The translations under genes and the position numbers were made by a program. The notes beneath the pieces were generated by a model. It did no database searches, was not told the DNA's origin, and was given only the letters and a program-made list of their open reading frames with translations. This document shows, in pieces, positions 1-9,342 of a stretch of 64,000 nt of DNA (positions are counted from its first letter, which is position 1; every line of letters begins with the position of its first letter). Source of the DNA: Sphingomonas pituitosa NBRC 102491 (lineage in GTDB: Bacteria; Pseudomonadota; Alphaproteobacteria; Sphingomonadales; Sphingomonadaceae). The stretch is from the NCBI RefSeq assembly GCF_001598435.1, contig NZ_BCYY01000024.1:1-64000 (forward strand), given 5' to 3'.

Positions 1-294
1 GAACTTCTCCAACGCGCTCTCCCCGTGCGACCGAACCGGACCCCTTGCCGTGGCGCAGGATGCTTGCGGTCCACGGCGTGAAGAGAGCGGCCTTATCCGC
101 CGCGCAAGGCCCCGCCAACTGGGATCAACGCGGCGCCGTCTCGCAGCATTCGCGGTGGCCGGCGCCGACTGCGACCATAGGCGGTAGCAGCCAATCCATT
201 CCCGGGTCGGATCGGCCAGCACGTCGCGAATGACGCGGTACCCGAGCGCACGAGTCCGACGCCCCCGCCAAACGGCTTCCCGCATCGAGGGCAT
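1..294 (-). CDS. possible divergent gene, cut by window start
   Basis: On the minus strand, a frame beginning at an ATG at 294-292 stays open for 98 codons to base 1. It starts MPSMREAVWRGRRTRALGYR and continues through a varied, non-repetitive stretch including the words LADPTREWIG and YRLWSQSAP. The composition looks more like protein than the arginine-rich antisense frames common in this DNA. It would be divergent from the small gene at 390. I do not recognise the family. A chance open frame in GC-rich DNA remains quite possible. Confidence 0.25.
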   Translation of the reverse strand, partial: MPSMREAVWRGRRTRALGYRVIRDVLADPTREWIGCYRLWSQSAPATANAARRRRVDPSWRGLARRIRPLSSRRGPQASCATARGPVRSHGESALEKF

Positions 295-389
295 CGGCAA
301 CTCGTGATCGACAAGCTGCACCCACGCTGGCGGAAAGCGTGACCCGACGCGCCTTGCCGGAGGGCGGGGTCTCGCGTAGGCTTGCCTGC

Positions 390-734
390 ATGGCAGCGCA
401 TCGATCCCGCTTGGCGATCCTTGGGGCCCTGCTCGCGTTGCTTGCGGTGCTGGGGATGAGCGCCCTGTCGACCTGGCACAGCGTCGATTTCCACGATCAA
501 GATCCGGCGCAGGTGGCCTCGGCGGCGCAGGCCCATGAGGACGACGACTCGCCTGCCGATCCGGACCACGCGCTTCATGCCGCGGCGCACATGGTGGGGC
601 ACGGCGTTGCGTTGCCCGCTGAAAAGACTGCGCTCGCCCATTCGAATGCGACCGGTCCGCGCTGGACCGTATATCGCGCCGGTGTGCTGCCCGGTCTCGA
701 TCCTGCATCCTTGCTGAGACCGCCGCGCGCCTGA
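390..734 (+). CDS. small His-rich exported protein ahead of czcCBA
   Basis: This is a 114-residue protein of unknown family placed 55 bases before czcC. The chosen ATG at 390 is followed at once by a hydrophobic stretch (about residues 9-24) that looks like a signal peptide or membrane anchor. An in-frame GTG at 339 would add 17 charged residues in front of it. The mature part is rich in His and acidic residues (HDQD, HEDDD, HALHAAAHMVGHG), which suits metal binding in the periplasm. Its position suggests co-expression with the efflux operon. The metal-binding role is inferred from composition and context only. Confidence 0.55.
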   Translation: MAAHRSRLAILGALLALLAVLGMSALSTWHSVDFHDQDPAQVASAAQAHEDDDSPADPDHALHAAAHMVGHGVALPAEKTALAHSNATGPRWTVYRAGVLPGLDPASLLRPPRA

Positions 735-789
735 GCCGTCTCCGGCGCGCACCAGCGCGCAACGGCTCTCTCGTGCAAGGATACCGGAT

Positions 790-2049
790 ATGAACGGCAC
801 TACCAGCCGGCATCGCCTCGCGGCGCTGCTCGGCGGATTTGCGGGCGTGATGCTCGCAGGCGCAGCGTGGGCGGATCCCGCGCCGCCTTTCGCGCAATTG
901 TTGAAGCAGGCGCAGGCATCCCCGCGCGTCGCGGCACTCGATGCAGATGTCGATCGCGCGCAGGGGCTGGCGGAACAGGCGCGAGCGCGTCCGAACCCGA
1001 CCATCAGCCTCTATGGCGAAAATTTCGCCGGTTCCGCGCCCTATACAGGCTTCGGACGTACCGAAACGACGCTGCAATATAATCAGCCGTTCGAGCTGGG
1101 CGGCAAGCGGTCGGCGCGCGTCGCGGCGGGCGAGGCCGGGGTGAAAGCGGCGGCCGCACGCGGGCATCAGGGGCGCGTGCTGTTCGCGCACGAGCTGGCG
1201 CTGGCCTATGTCGCGGTCGAACTGGCCGACAAGCGGATCGAGATCGCCGAGGACGAGGTCGAGGAGGCGGAGGCCGACTTCAAGCTGGCCGGCGCGCTGG
1301 TCGCGGCCGGCAAGGAAGCCCGTCTCCGCGCGCTGCAATCGGAAACCGAGCTCAATGCGGCGCGCGCGATGCTGGAGGGGGCACGGGCGACCCGCACGGC
1401 AGCGCTCGCCCGCCTGTCTGCGCTCGCCGGCGTCGAGGCACCATTCACCGGCATATCGGAGTCGCTGCTGGACCGGCTCGCCGCCCCGCCGCCCTATGGC
1501 CCCGTCGATCCCAAGCGGAACGCGGGCTATGCCGCCGCGCTGGCGGACCGCGAAGCGGCGGCGCGGCACGCCGTCGCGGAGCGCAAGCGCGCCATCCCGG
1601 ATGTTACCGGGCAGATCGGCGTGCGGCGGCTTGAGGGCGACCGGGCCACCGCCATCGTCGCCGGCATCTCGCTGCCCCTTACCCTGTTCGATCGCAACAG
1701 GGGCAATATCGCCGCGGCCGAAGCCGATCTGCGGGGTGCCGAAGCAAGGGCGGCGAATGCGCGGTTCGAAGCCGAAGCCAATGCCCGTGCGGCGCTTGCG
1801 CTGATCGCGGCGGCCGAGGCGCGGATCGCCGCAGCCGACCGTACCCTGCGCACCGCCCAGGAAACCTATCGCCTGGCGCGCATCGCCTATGAAGCCGGCA
1901 AGTCGCCGCTCAGCGAACTGCTCACGGCGCGCCACGGGCTGGGTGTCGCCCGCGGAGTCGTTGTCGACGCCGCCGCTGCCCGCATCGATGCCCGCGCCCA
2001 ACTCGCCAGCCTGCAAGGACTGGCCATCACCGGAGACCCGGTCCAATGA
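790..2049 (+). CDS. czcC: CzcC-type outer-membrane channel of heavy-metal efflux
   Basis: A TolC-family outer-membrane factor of 419 residues, the usual size. A signal peptide occupies roughly residues 1-29. The rest is Ala/Glu-rich helix typical of the two OEP repeats, with long coiled-coil stretches (for example EDEVEEAEADFKLAGAL). It should form the trimeric channel that carries divalent cations (Co, Zn, Cd, or Cu/Ag) across the outer membrane. Its last codons overlap the ATG of czcB by 4 bases, so the three genes are translated as one unit. The metal cannot be told from this subunit. Confidence 0.9.
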   Translation: MNGTTSRHRLAALLGGFAGVMLAGAAWADPAPPFAQLLKQAQASPRVAALDADVDRAQGLAEQARARPNPTISLYGENFAGSAPYTGFGRTETTLQYNQPFELGGKRSARVAAGEAGVKAAAARGHQGRVLFAHELALAYVAVELADKRIEIAEDEVEEAEADFKLAGALVAAGKEARLRALQSETELNAARAMLEGARATRTAALARLSALAGVEAPFTGISESLLDRLAAPPPYGPVDPKRNAGYAAALADREAAARHAVAERKRAIPDVTGQIGVRRLEGDRATAIVAGISLPLTLFDRNRGNIAAAEADLRGAEARAANARFEAEANARAALALIAAAEARIAAADRTLRTAQETYRLARIAYEAGKSPLSELLTARHGLGVARGVVVDAAAARIDARAQLASLQGLAITGDPVQ

Positions 2050-3197
2050 ACGACAAGAACCGCCTGTACACCGGTGCCGCGCTGGGCCTCGCCGCCGCAG
2101 CTGCGCTCGGCTTCGGTGCCGCTCGCTGGACCCAGCCGACGCCGCCGGCGCCGCAAGCCCCCGCTACGGCAGAGCCGGCGCCCGCCGATAGTGTCGAGAT
2201 CACAGCCGACGGCATCCGTGCCTCCGCGATCGCCATCGCGCCCGCTGCGGCCGGAGAACTGGACGCGGCGATCCCGGCGTCCGCCACGGTCGAGGCGACC
2301 CCCGATGCGGAAGCGGTGCTGACCGCGCGGGCACCCGGCACCGTGTTGCGCATCTTCAAGCGCATCGGCGATCCGGTCCGTGCCGGCGAAACGCTGGCGC
2401 TGGTCGAAAGCCGCGATGCCTCCGCCATCGCCGCCGATCGCACCGCCGCTGCGGCGCGGGTCGCGCTTGCCGCGAAGCAGCTCGCCCGCGAACGCACATT
2501 GCTCGCGCAAGGCGTGTCTCCCCGGGCAGACTATGAGACGGCGCAGGCGAACCTTGCCGTGGCGCAGGCCGATGCCGGACGCGCCAGCGCCGCTGCGGGC
2601 GCGGTGCGGCTCTCGCCCGATGGCCGCTCCATCGCGGTGGTCAGCCCGGTAAGCGGTCGCGTCACGGCGGCCCCGGCGAGCCTGGGCCAGTTCGTCGCCG
2701 CCGAAACCGAACTGTTCCGGGTCGCCGATCCGGCGCGGCTCCAGATCACCGCCAGCCTGCCGCCGGCAGACGCCCCCCGCGTGCGCGCCGGGGATCGGGT
2801 GGAACTCACCGCCCGCGATGGGCGCGTGATCGCGGGACGGGTGCGGTCGGCAACCGGCGTCGTCGATCCCGACACGCGGGCGGCGACCATCGTCATCGAG
2901 CCGAGCGCGGGCAGCAGCCTGCTCGTCCCCGGCCTGCTCGTCCAGGCCCGCATCTTCGCGAGCGGCGGCGCGACCAAGAGCGGCGTGATGGTGCCGCAGG
3001 AAGCGGTGCAGACGATCGGCGACCGCACGGTCGTGTTCGTCCGCACGCGCGCCGGGTTCAAGGCGCGCACCGTCCAGGTCGGCGGCCGCTCCGGCGGGCT
3101 GGTGGCGATCACGGGCGGCTTGGCCGCGGGCACGCCGATCGCGACGACCAACGCCTTCCTGCTCAAGGCCGAGATCGAGAAGGAGTCGGCGGAATGA
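2046..3197 (+). CDS. czcB: CzcB-type periplasmic adaptor (membrane fusion protein)
   Basis: A 383-residue RND periplasmic adaptor. An N-terminal hydrophobic segment (about residues 8-24) serves as signal or anchor. It is followed by a split barrel-sandwich (RAPGTVLRIFKRIGDPVRAG), a short helical hairpin (about 115-160), a beta-barrel and a membrane-proximal domain ending near GGLAAGTPIATTNAFLLKAE. It links the inner-membrane pump CzcA with CzcC. It overlaps both neighbours by 4 bases (ATGA). The long His-rich N-terminal extension of some CzcB proteins is absent. Confidence 0.9.
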   Translation: MNDKNRLYTGAALGLAAAAALGFGAARWTQPTPPAPQAPATAEPAPADSVEITADGIRASAIAIAPAAAGELDAAIPASATVEATPDAEAVLTARAPGTVLRIFKRIGDPVRAGETLALVESRDASAIAADRTAAAARVALAAKQLARERTLLAQGVSPRADYETAQANLAVAQADAGRASAAAGAVRLSPDGRSIAVVSPVSGRVTAAPASLGQFVAAETELFRVADPARLQITASLPPADAPRVRAGDRVELTARDGRVIAGRVRSATGVVDPDTRAATIVIEPSAGSSLLVPGLLVQARIFASGGATKSGVMVPQEAVQTIGDRTVVFVRTRAGFKARTVQVGGRSGGLVAITGGLAAGTPIATTNAFLLKAEIEKESAE

Positions 3198-6100
3198 TCG
3201 CGCGCATCCTCTCGCTTTCGGTCCGGATGCGATGGCTCGTCGCCTTTCTGACGCTGCTGGTCATCGGTTTCGGTGCCTGGCAGATCACCAGGCTGCCGAT
3301 CGACGCCGTGCCCGACGTCACCAATCGGCAGGTGCAGATCAGCACCTTTGCACCGACGCTGGGGCCGGTCGACATCGAGAAGCAGGTCACCTTTCCGGTC
3401 GAGACGGCGCTGGCCGGCATCCCGGGCCTCGAAATGACGCGCTCGATTTCGCGCAACGGCTTCAGCCAGGTGACCGCGGTGTTCACCGACGCGACCAACA
3501 TCTATTTCGCGCGGGCGCAGGTCTCCGAGCGGCTGGGACAGGCGAAGGACAGCCTGCCGCCCGGCGTACAGCCCAATCTCGCCCCGCTCAGCACCGGGCT
3601 CGGCGAGATCTTCTTCTATTCGGTCGCCTTCCGGCATCCCGACGGCAAGGGCCTGAAGGCCGCCGACGGCAAACCCGGCTGGCAGTCCGACGGCAGCTAT
3701 CTCACGCCCGAGGGCGAGCGGCTGACCACCGAACTGGCCAAGGCGGCCTATCTGCGCACGGTGCAGGACTGGATCATCCGGCCGCAGATGCGCAACGTGA
3801 AGGGCGTCGCCGGCGTCGATTCGAACGGCGGCTATGTGAAGCAGTATCTGGTCGAGCCGAACCTCACCGCACTGGCCACCTATGGCCTGTCGATCACCGA
3901 ACTCGCCGATGCGCTGGAGCGGGCGAACCTGTCCGCCGGCTCGAGCTATGTCCGCCGCGCCGGCGAGAGCTTTCTGGTGCGTGCCGATGCGCGCCTGAAG
4001 TCGATCGAGGACATCCAGGACGCCGTCGTCGCCACCCGGGGCGGCGCGCCGGTGCGCGTGAAGGATGTCGGCCAGGTCGTGATCGGCGGCGCGGTGCGCA
4101 CCGGATCGGGCAGCCGCATGGGATCGGAGGCGGTGATCTCCACCGTGCTGATGCTGGTCGGCGAGAACAGCCGGATCGTGGCGAACAGCGCCGCGGAAAA
4201 GCTGGTCGAGGTCAACCGTGCGCTGCCGCCCGATATATTTGCGGAGCCGATCTATAACCGCTCCAAGCTGGTCAATGCGACGATCGCCACAGTCGAGAAG
4301 AACCTGGTCGAAGGTGCCCTGCTCGTCATCGTCGTGCTGTTCCTGCTGCTGGGCAATATCCGGGCGGCGCTCGTGACGGCGGCGGTGATCCCGATCACCA
4401 TGCTGATGACCGCCGCCGGCATGAACGGCCTGGGCGTGTCGGGCAATTTGATGAGCCTCGGCGCGCTCGACTTCGGGCTGATCGTCGACGGCGCCGTCAT
4501 CATCGTTGAAAACGCGCTCCGGCGCCTCGCCGAGCGGCAGGAGCATGTGGGGCGCCTGCTGACCCGTTCGGAACGGATGGAGGAGACGACGCTCGCCGCG
4601 CAGGAGATGGTCCGACCGACCGTCTACGGCCAGCTGATCATCTTTCTCGTCTTCGTTCCGCTGCTCACTTTCCAGGGCGTCGAGGGCAAGACCTTCGCGC
4701 CGATGGCGATCACGTTGATGGTCGCGCTGGCGTCGGCATTCCTCCTCTCGATCACCTTCGTGCCCGCGATGATCGCCCTGCTGATCACCGGCAAGGTCAG
4801 CGAGACCGAGGTCAGGCCGATCCGCTGGTTCAAGCGGAAATACGCGCCCATGCTGGCCAGGGCGGTCGCGCGGCCGGTGCCGTTCATCCTGGGCGGCGTC
4901 GGCATCTTTGCGGCCGCCGTGCTGTCGTTCGGCCTGCTCGGCGAGGAGTTCATGCCGCAGCTCGACGAGAAGGACATCACCGTCACCAACTTTCGCGTGC
5001 CCTCGGCATCGATCGATCAATCGACCCAGATGCAGCTTCAGATCGAGAATGCGCTGAAGACGCTGCCGGAGGTTGCCCTGGTCTTTTCGAAGAACGGCAA
5101 CGCGGATCTCGGCACCGATCCCATGCCGCCCAACGCCTCCGACACCTATGTCATCCCGAAGCCGGAGCGCGAATGGCCGGCGGAGGTGAAGAGCAAGGCG
5201 GACATTCTGCGCCGCATCGAGGCGCGCATGAAGCCGCTGATCGGCAATCGGACGGAGATTCAGCAGCCGATCCAGATGCGTTTCAACGAGCTGATCGCCG
5301 GCGTGCGATCGGATGTCGCGGTGAAGCTCTATGGCGACGATATCGACGCGATGACTGCGCAGGCGAAGCGGATTGCCGGCGTGCTGCGCGCCATTCCCGG
5401 CGCGGGCGATGTCAGTGCCGAGCAGACCTCGGGCGCGCCGACCTTCGACGTGAAGATCGATCGCCAGGCGGCGGCGCGCTACGGCCTGTCGGTCGAGGCG
5501 ATCGCGAACACCGTCTCTGCCGCGCTGGGCGGACGCGAGGCCGGGCTGCTGTTCGAAGGCGACCGGCGCTTTGCCGTGGTCGTCCGCCTGCCGGATGCGC
5601 AGCGCGACGACCTGGAGACGCTGGGCGCGATTCCGGTGATGCTGCCCGCGGCTGAGGGGCAGGCCGCCCGCGCGATCCCGCTGCGCGAAGTGGCCCGGTT
5701 CAGCTACACGCAGGGGCTGAACCAGATCAGCCGCGAGAACGGCAAGCGCATGGTGGTCGTGCAGGTCAATGTGCGCGGGCGCGACCTTGGCGGGTTCGTC
5801 CAGGAGGCCCAGGCCAGGATCCGCCAGCTCGATCTGCCGCCGGGCATGTACACGGCGTGGGGCGGTACGTTCCAGAGCCTGCAGTCGGCCCGGCTGCGGC
5901 TGCTGATCGTGGTGCCGATCTGCTTCGTCGCGATCTATGCGCTGCTCTATCTGGCGCTGGGCAGCTTCGTGCCCGCCGCGATCGTGTTCAGCGCCGTGCC
6001 GATGGCGCTGGCAGGCGGCGTGTTCGCGCTGCTGCTGCGCGGCATCCCGTTCTCGATCACCGCCGCTGTCGGGTTCATCGCGCTGTCCGGCGTGGCGGTA

Positions 6101-6430
6101 CTCAACGGCCTCGTCATGATGAGCGCGATCCGCAAACACCGCGAGGACGGTGCCGAGGAGGATGCCGCGATCATCGGCGGCGCGATGGAGCGCGTCCGGC
6201 CGGTGCTGATGACCGCATTGGTCGCCAGCTTGGGCTTCGTGCCGATGGCGCTGGCGACCGGGACCGGTGCCGAAGTGCAGCGGCCGCTGGCGACGGTGGT
6301 GATTGGGGGGCTGATCACCTCGACCGCGCTGACCCTGCTGGTGTTGCCGGCAATAACGGCGTTCCTGTCGCGGGCGACGCGGCGGCGTAACGACGCGCGA
6401 TCCGGCGAGCATGCCGCCACGGCGGATTGA
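3194..6430 (+). CDS. czcA: CzcA-type heavy-metal RND proton/cation antiporter
   Basis: A 1078-residue HME-RND pump, full length for the family. The start VRMRWLVAFLTLLVIGFGAW gives the first transmembrane helix. The heavy-metal signature DFGLIVDGAVIIVEN in helix 4 (about residues 425-440) holds the acidic residues of the proton relay. Two large periplasmic loops and twelve transmembrane helices follow the usual layout, including GFIALSGVAVLNGLVMM near the end. It drives export of divalent cations using the proton gradient together with CzcB and CzcC. No two-component regulator is visible next to it. Confidence 0.93.
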   Translation: MIARILSLSVRMRWLVAFLTLLVIGFGAWQITRLPIDAVPDVTNRQVQISTFAPTLGPVDIEKQVTFPVETALAGIPGLEMTRSISRNGFSQVTAVFTDATNIYFARAQVSERLGQAKDSLPPGVQPNLAPLSTGLGEIFFYSVAFRHPDGKGLKAADGKPGWQSDGSYLTPEGERLTTELAKAAYLRTVQDWIIRPQMRNVKGVAGVDSNGGYVKQYLVEPNLTALATYGLSITELADALERANLSAGSSYVRRAGESFLVRADARLKSIEDIQDAVVATRGGAPVRVKDVGQVVIGGAVRTGSGSRMGSEAVISTVLMLVGENSRIVANSAAEKLVEVNRALPPDIFAEPIYNRSKLVNATIATVEKNLVEGALLVIVVLFLLLGNIRAALVTAAVIPITMLMTAAGMNGLGVSGNLMSLGALDFGLIVDGAVIIVENALRRLAERQEHVGRLLTRSERMEETTLAAQEMVRPTVYGQLIIFLVFVPLLTFQGVEGKTFAPMAITLMVALASAFLLSITFVPAMIALLITGKVSETEVRPIRWFKRKYAPMLARAVARPVPFILGGVGIFAAAVLSFGLLGEEFMPQLDEKDITVTNFRVPSASIDQSTQMQLQIENALKTLPEVALVFSKNGNADLGTDPMPPNASDTYVIPKPEREWPAEVKSKADILRRIEARMKPLIGNRTEIQQPIQMRFNELIAGVRSDVAVKLYGDDIDAMTAQAKRIAGVLRAIPGAGDVSAEQTSGAPTFDVKIDRQAAARYGLSVEAIANTVSAALGGREAGLLFEGDRRFAVVVRLPDAQRDDLETLGAIPVMLPAAEGQAARAIPLREVARFSYTQGLNQISRENGKRMVVVQVNVRGRDLGGFVQEAQARIRQLDLPPGMYTAWGGTFQSLQSARLRLLIVVPICFVAIYALLYLALGSFVPAAIVFSAVPMALAGGVFALLLRGIPFSITAAVGFIALSGVAVLNGLVMMSAIRKHREDGAEEDAAIIGGAMERVRPVLMTALVASLGFVPMALATGTGAEVQRPLATVVIGGLITSTALTLLVLPAITAFLSRATRRRNDARSGEHAATAD

Positions 6431-6520
6431 CGGCAAAGCGAGGGCGCGGCGTGCTCGCTCCCTCGTGCCTTGTCGCGTTCCCGCTTGACCGAGCCCATCG
6501 CGGTCGGCACTCTCTGCTAT

Positions 6521-6587
6521 ATGGGGTTCGCGATCTCCCCATGAGGCGACAGGCTGAAGTATCGCGTCCCAATCCCCTTGAGGACGC
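6521..6587 (+). promoter_or_regulatory. chrB leader RNA candidate with two hairpins
   Basis: The 160-base leader before chrB contains two inverted repeats. ATGGGG (6521-6526) pairs with CCCCAT (6537-6542). GCGTCC (6564-6569) pairs with GGACGC (6582-6587). The right arm of the second hairpin overlaps the GAGGA ribosome binding site (6580-6584) four to five bases before the chrB ATG at 6591, so folding would hide it. Structured RNAs named chrB motifs have been described upstream of chrB genes; this may be one, but I match it by position and shape, not by a covariance model. Confidence 0.5.
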
Positions 6588-6590
6588 ATC

Positions 6591-7433
6591 ATGCCTTCGA
6601 TCAATGCCGTGGCTCCCGACAAGCTCGTCCGTCTCCTCGGCACACCGCGTGCCCCGTCTATCCTGGATGTTCGCAGCGATGCGGCGTTCGCCGCCGAGCC
6701 GCGCCTGATCCCGGGAGCGATCCGCCGACCGTTCGCCGGACTGGCGGACTGGGCACCCCGCTTCGCGCATGCTGCGGTCGTCATCGTCTGCGAGGACGGC
6801 GGCGCGATCGGCCATGGTGCCGCCGCCTGGCTGCGGGATGCCGGCGCAGATGCCGATGTGCTCGACGGCGGGATCCGCCGCTGGGCTGGCGCCGGCCTGC
6901 CGATGCTCGATTGCTCGGCGCTGCCGGCGGGCGATGCTGCGGGGCGCACCCTCTGGGTTACCCGCGCCCGCCCCAAGGTCGATCGCATTGCCTGCCCATG
7001 GCTGATCCGGCGGTTCGTCGATCCGCAGGCGCAATTTCTGTTCGTCCCCGCGGCCCATGTCGTCGGTGTCGCCCAGCAGATGGGTGCTGCACCGTTCGAC
7101 ATCGAGGCCGAAGGCGTGCGCTGGACGCATGACGGCGCGCATTGCACCTTCGACGTGATGCTCGAAGGATTCGGCCTTGGCGGGGTCGATGGGCTGGACC
7201 GGCTTGCGCGGGTCGTCCGCGGTGCGGACACAGCCCGGCCGGATATCGCACCCGAGGCGGCGGGTCTGCTGGCGATCTCGCTGGGGCTGTCGCGCCTGTA
7301 CAGCAACGATCTCGAACAGCTCGAGGCAGGCATCGGGATCTACGACGCGCTCTACCGCTGGTGCCGCGACGCCACCGACGAAACCCATGACTGGACCTCG
7401 CACCAGCCTGCGAAGTCGCGGGTGACGGCATGA
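6591..7433 (+). CDS. chrB: ChrB-type chromate resistance protein with rhodanese-like N-terminus
   Basis: A 280-residue protein with two parts. Residues 1-110 resemble a rhodanese domain (ILDVRSD, then VIVCEDGG with a candidate active Cys at 67, then DGGIRRWAGAGLP). From about residue 125 follows the ChrB C-terminal domain (VTRARPKVDRIACPWLIRRF, ending near YDALYRWCRDATDETH). ChrB proteins are chromate-responsive regulators or accessory factors for ChrA. The last codons overlap the ChrA start by 4 bases. The fusion with a sulfurtransferase-like domain is a known variant. Whether it senses chromate or acts as an enzyme is not shown by the sequence. Confidence 0.85.
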   Translation: MPSINAVAPDKLVRLLGTPRAPSILDVRSDAAFAAEPRLIPGAIRRPFAGLADWAPRFAHAAVVIVCEDGGAIGHGAAAWLRDAGADADVLDGGIRRWAGAGLPMLDCSALPAGDAAGRTLWVTRARPKVDRIACPWLIRRFVDPQAQFLFVPAAHVVGVAQQMGAAPFDIEAEGVRWTHDGAHCTFDVMLEGFGLGGVDGLDRLARVVRGADTARPDIAPEAAGLLAISLGLSRLYSNDLEQLEAGIGIYDALYRWCRDATDETHDWTSHQPAKSRVTA

Positions 7434-8839
7434 GCACGGACGCGGTGGCGGCGGGCGCGGTTGCCACGCGCCCACGGCCGGCCGACGTGACGCTTGGGCA
7501 GGCCTTCTGGGTGTGGCTTCGGATCGCGGCGCTCTCGTTCGGCGGCCCCGCCGGCCAGATCGCGATGATGCACCGCGTGCTGGTCGAGGAGAAGCGCTGG
7601 ATCGGCGAGCATCGGTTCCTGCACGCACTCAACTATTGCATGGTGCTGCCGGGGCCGGAGGCGCAGCAGCTCGCGACGTATATCGGCTGGCTGATGCACC
7701 GCACCCGGGGCGGCATCGTCGCGGGCGGGCTGTTCATCGTGCCAGGTGTCATTGCGATCATGGCGCTGAGCTGGGTCTACGCGCTCTACGGCAAGCTCGG
7801 CATCGTGTCGGCGTTGTTCTTCGGGCTGAAGGCGGCGGTGCTGGCGATCGTGCTCCAGGCAGTGGTGCGGATCAGCAGCCGCGCGCTGAAGAACAATGTC
7901 ATGCGCACCATGGCCGCCATCGCCTTCGTGCTGATCTTCTTTGCCGGGGTGCCGTTTCCGCTCATCGTCCTGGCGGCGGGCGTGATCGGCTATTTCGGCG
8001 GGCGCGCGGGCCTGGCGGTGTTCAAGGTCGGCGGCGGTCACGGCGCGAGCAAGGGGACCATCGTCGAGGATGCGGAGACGCTGCTCGGCGAGGCGCTTCC
8101 CGCCCATGCCCGGGTCGCGCCGCGCGCGGCGATCCGGACGGCCGGGGTTTGGCTGGCGCTATGGCTGGCCCCGGTCGCGGTGCTGGTTGCGTGGCTGGGC
8201 CCGGCCAATGTGTTCAGCCAGATCGCAACCTTTTTCTCCACGCTGGCGGTGGTGACGTTCGGCGGCGCCTATGCGGTGCTCGCCTATGTCGCGCAGGAGG
8301 CGGTGCAATCCTATCGCTGGCTGCAGCCGGGCGAGATGCTCGACGGGCTCGGCATGGCCGAGACGACGCCGGGACCGTTGATCATGGTGCTGCAATTCGT
8401 CGGCTTCATGGGCGCGTATCGCGCGCCGGGGATGCTGCACCCGCTGCTCGCCGGCACGCTGGGCGGGCTGCTCGCGACCTGGGTCACCTTCATGCCCTGC
8501 TTCCTGTGGATCTTCCTCGGCGCGCCGTTCATCGAGCGGCTGCGCGGCAACGCGGCGGTGGCCGGTGCGCTGTCGGCGATCACCGCCGCGGTCGTCGGGG
8601 TGATCCTGAATCTCGCGATCTGGCTCGCGATCCATACGATCTTCCGCCAGGTCGTGGCGTTCCGTGGCGGACCGCTGCGGTTCGACGTGCCGGTCCTGTC
8701 CAGCGTGGATCTCTGGGCGTTGCTGCTCTCGGCGGCTGCCATCGTGGCGGTCCTGCGGTTCAAGACCGGCACGCTGCCCACGCTCGCGGCGACCTCTGCT
8801 GCGGGCATCCTCCTCTATGTCACTGGCGTCATCCAATAA
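7430..8839 (+). CDS. chrA: ChrA chromate efflux transporter
   Basis: A 469-residue CHR-family transporter with two homologous halves, the long-chain type. The first half carries SFGGPAGQIAMMHR and LPGPEAQQLATYIGW. The second half repeats the pattern with TFGGAYAVLAYVAQ and TTPGPLIMVLQFVGF. About ten hydrophobic helices are visible. ChrA exports chromate across the inner membrane. It overlaps chrB by 4 bases and ends 315 bases before the tRNA gene. Confidence 0.93.
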   Translation: MSTDAVAAGAVATRPRPADVTLGQAFWVWLRIAALSFGGPAGQIAMMHRVLVEEKRWIGEHRFLHALNYCMVLPGPEAQQLATYIGWLMHRTRGGIVAGGLFIVPGVIAIMALSWVYALYGKLGIVSALFFGLKAAVLAIVLQAVVRISSRALKNNVMRTMAAIAFVLIFFAGVPFPLIVLAAGVIGYFGGRAGLAVFKVGGGHGASKGTIVEDAETLLGEALPAHARVAPRAAIRTAGVWLALWLAPVAVLVAWLGPANVFSQIATFFSTLAVVTFGGAYAVLAYVAQEAVQSYRWLQPGEMLDGLGMAETTPGPLIMVLQFVGFMGAYRAPGMLHPLLAGTLGGLLATWVTFMPCFLWIFLGAPFIERLRGNAAVAGALSAITAAVVGVILNLAIWLAIHTIFRQVVAFRGGPLRFDVPVLSSVDLWALLLSAAAIVAVLRFKTGTLPTLAATSAAGILLYVTGVIQ

Positions 8840-9154
8840 TCGCAGAGGGACCCAGCCTGTCCGAGACCAGCATGGGCTGCCGCGGCCTGATTGCTGCCGG
8901 CGACACCTTCGGAGCGGCGGCGATGGAAAGCGCGAAGCGCTGATCGCATTCGCAGCAAGCACCTCCACGACATCCGCAGAACCTTCGCCCCGCGGCGGAT
9001 GCCCGCCCGACGAGGTCCGCCGGATCCGGACGATCTACGTTGACGACCACGCCAGGAATGTGGCACTCGGCCGTCGGATCGCACGCGGGTCTGCAAACCG
9101 GGATTGTAAACCGGCGCTCCGCAAGCGGTTGGAACAACGATAAGCCGTTGTTTT
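8840..9154 (+). other. intergenic stretch between chrA and tRNA-Gly
   Basis: No convincing gene is seen. A minus-strand open frame crosses the region but also runs through the tRNA gene, so it is taken as chance. The stretch should contain the end of the chr transcript and the tRNA promoter. I could not point to a clear terminator. Confidence 0.5.
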
Positions 9155-9228
9155 GCGGGTGTAGCTCAATGGTAGAGCAGAAGCTTCCCAAGCTTACGAC
9201 GAGGGTTCGATTCCCTTCACCCGCTCCA
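9155..9228 (+). tRNA. tRNA-Gly (anticodon CCC)
   Basis: A full cloverleaf can be drawn. The acceptor GCGGGTG pairs with CACCCGC. The D stem is GCTC/GAGC with loop AATGGTA. The anticodon loop TTCCCAA places CCC at 9187-9189. The T arm is GAGGG-TTCGATT-CCCTT. The discriminator is T, followed by an encoded CCA (9226-9228) and a T-run. The first anticodon-stem pair is a G-A mismatch. The integrase gene begins 198 bases downstream, so the 3' half is the likely attachment site of the ICE. Confidence 0.96.
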
Positions 9229-9342
9229 TTTTTCGATCTCACTAGATCCCATACGGCTTTGTAAACCACGGAAATCTGCGGTATTTTTCGGACTGTCCGG
9301 TTCGTGATCGCTCGTCTCATCTCATCAAATCGCAACTGCAGA

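Noticed and set aside
2531..7333. 1600-codon minus-strand open frame opposite the czc operon
   Set aside because: It is antisense to well-conserved czcB, czcA and chrB genes, is rich in Arg/His/Asp repeats and matches no family. Such shadows are common in high-GC DNA.
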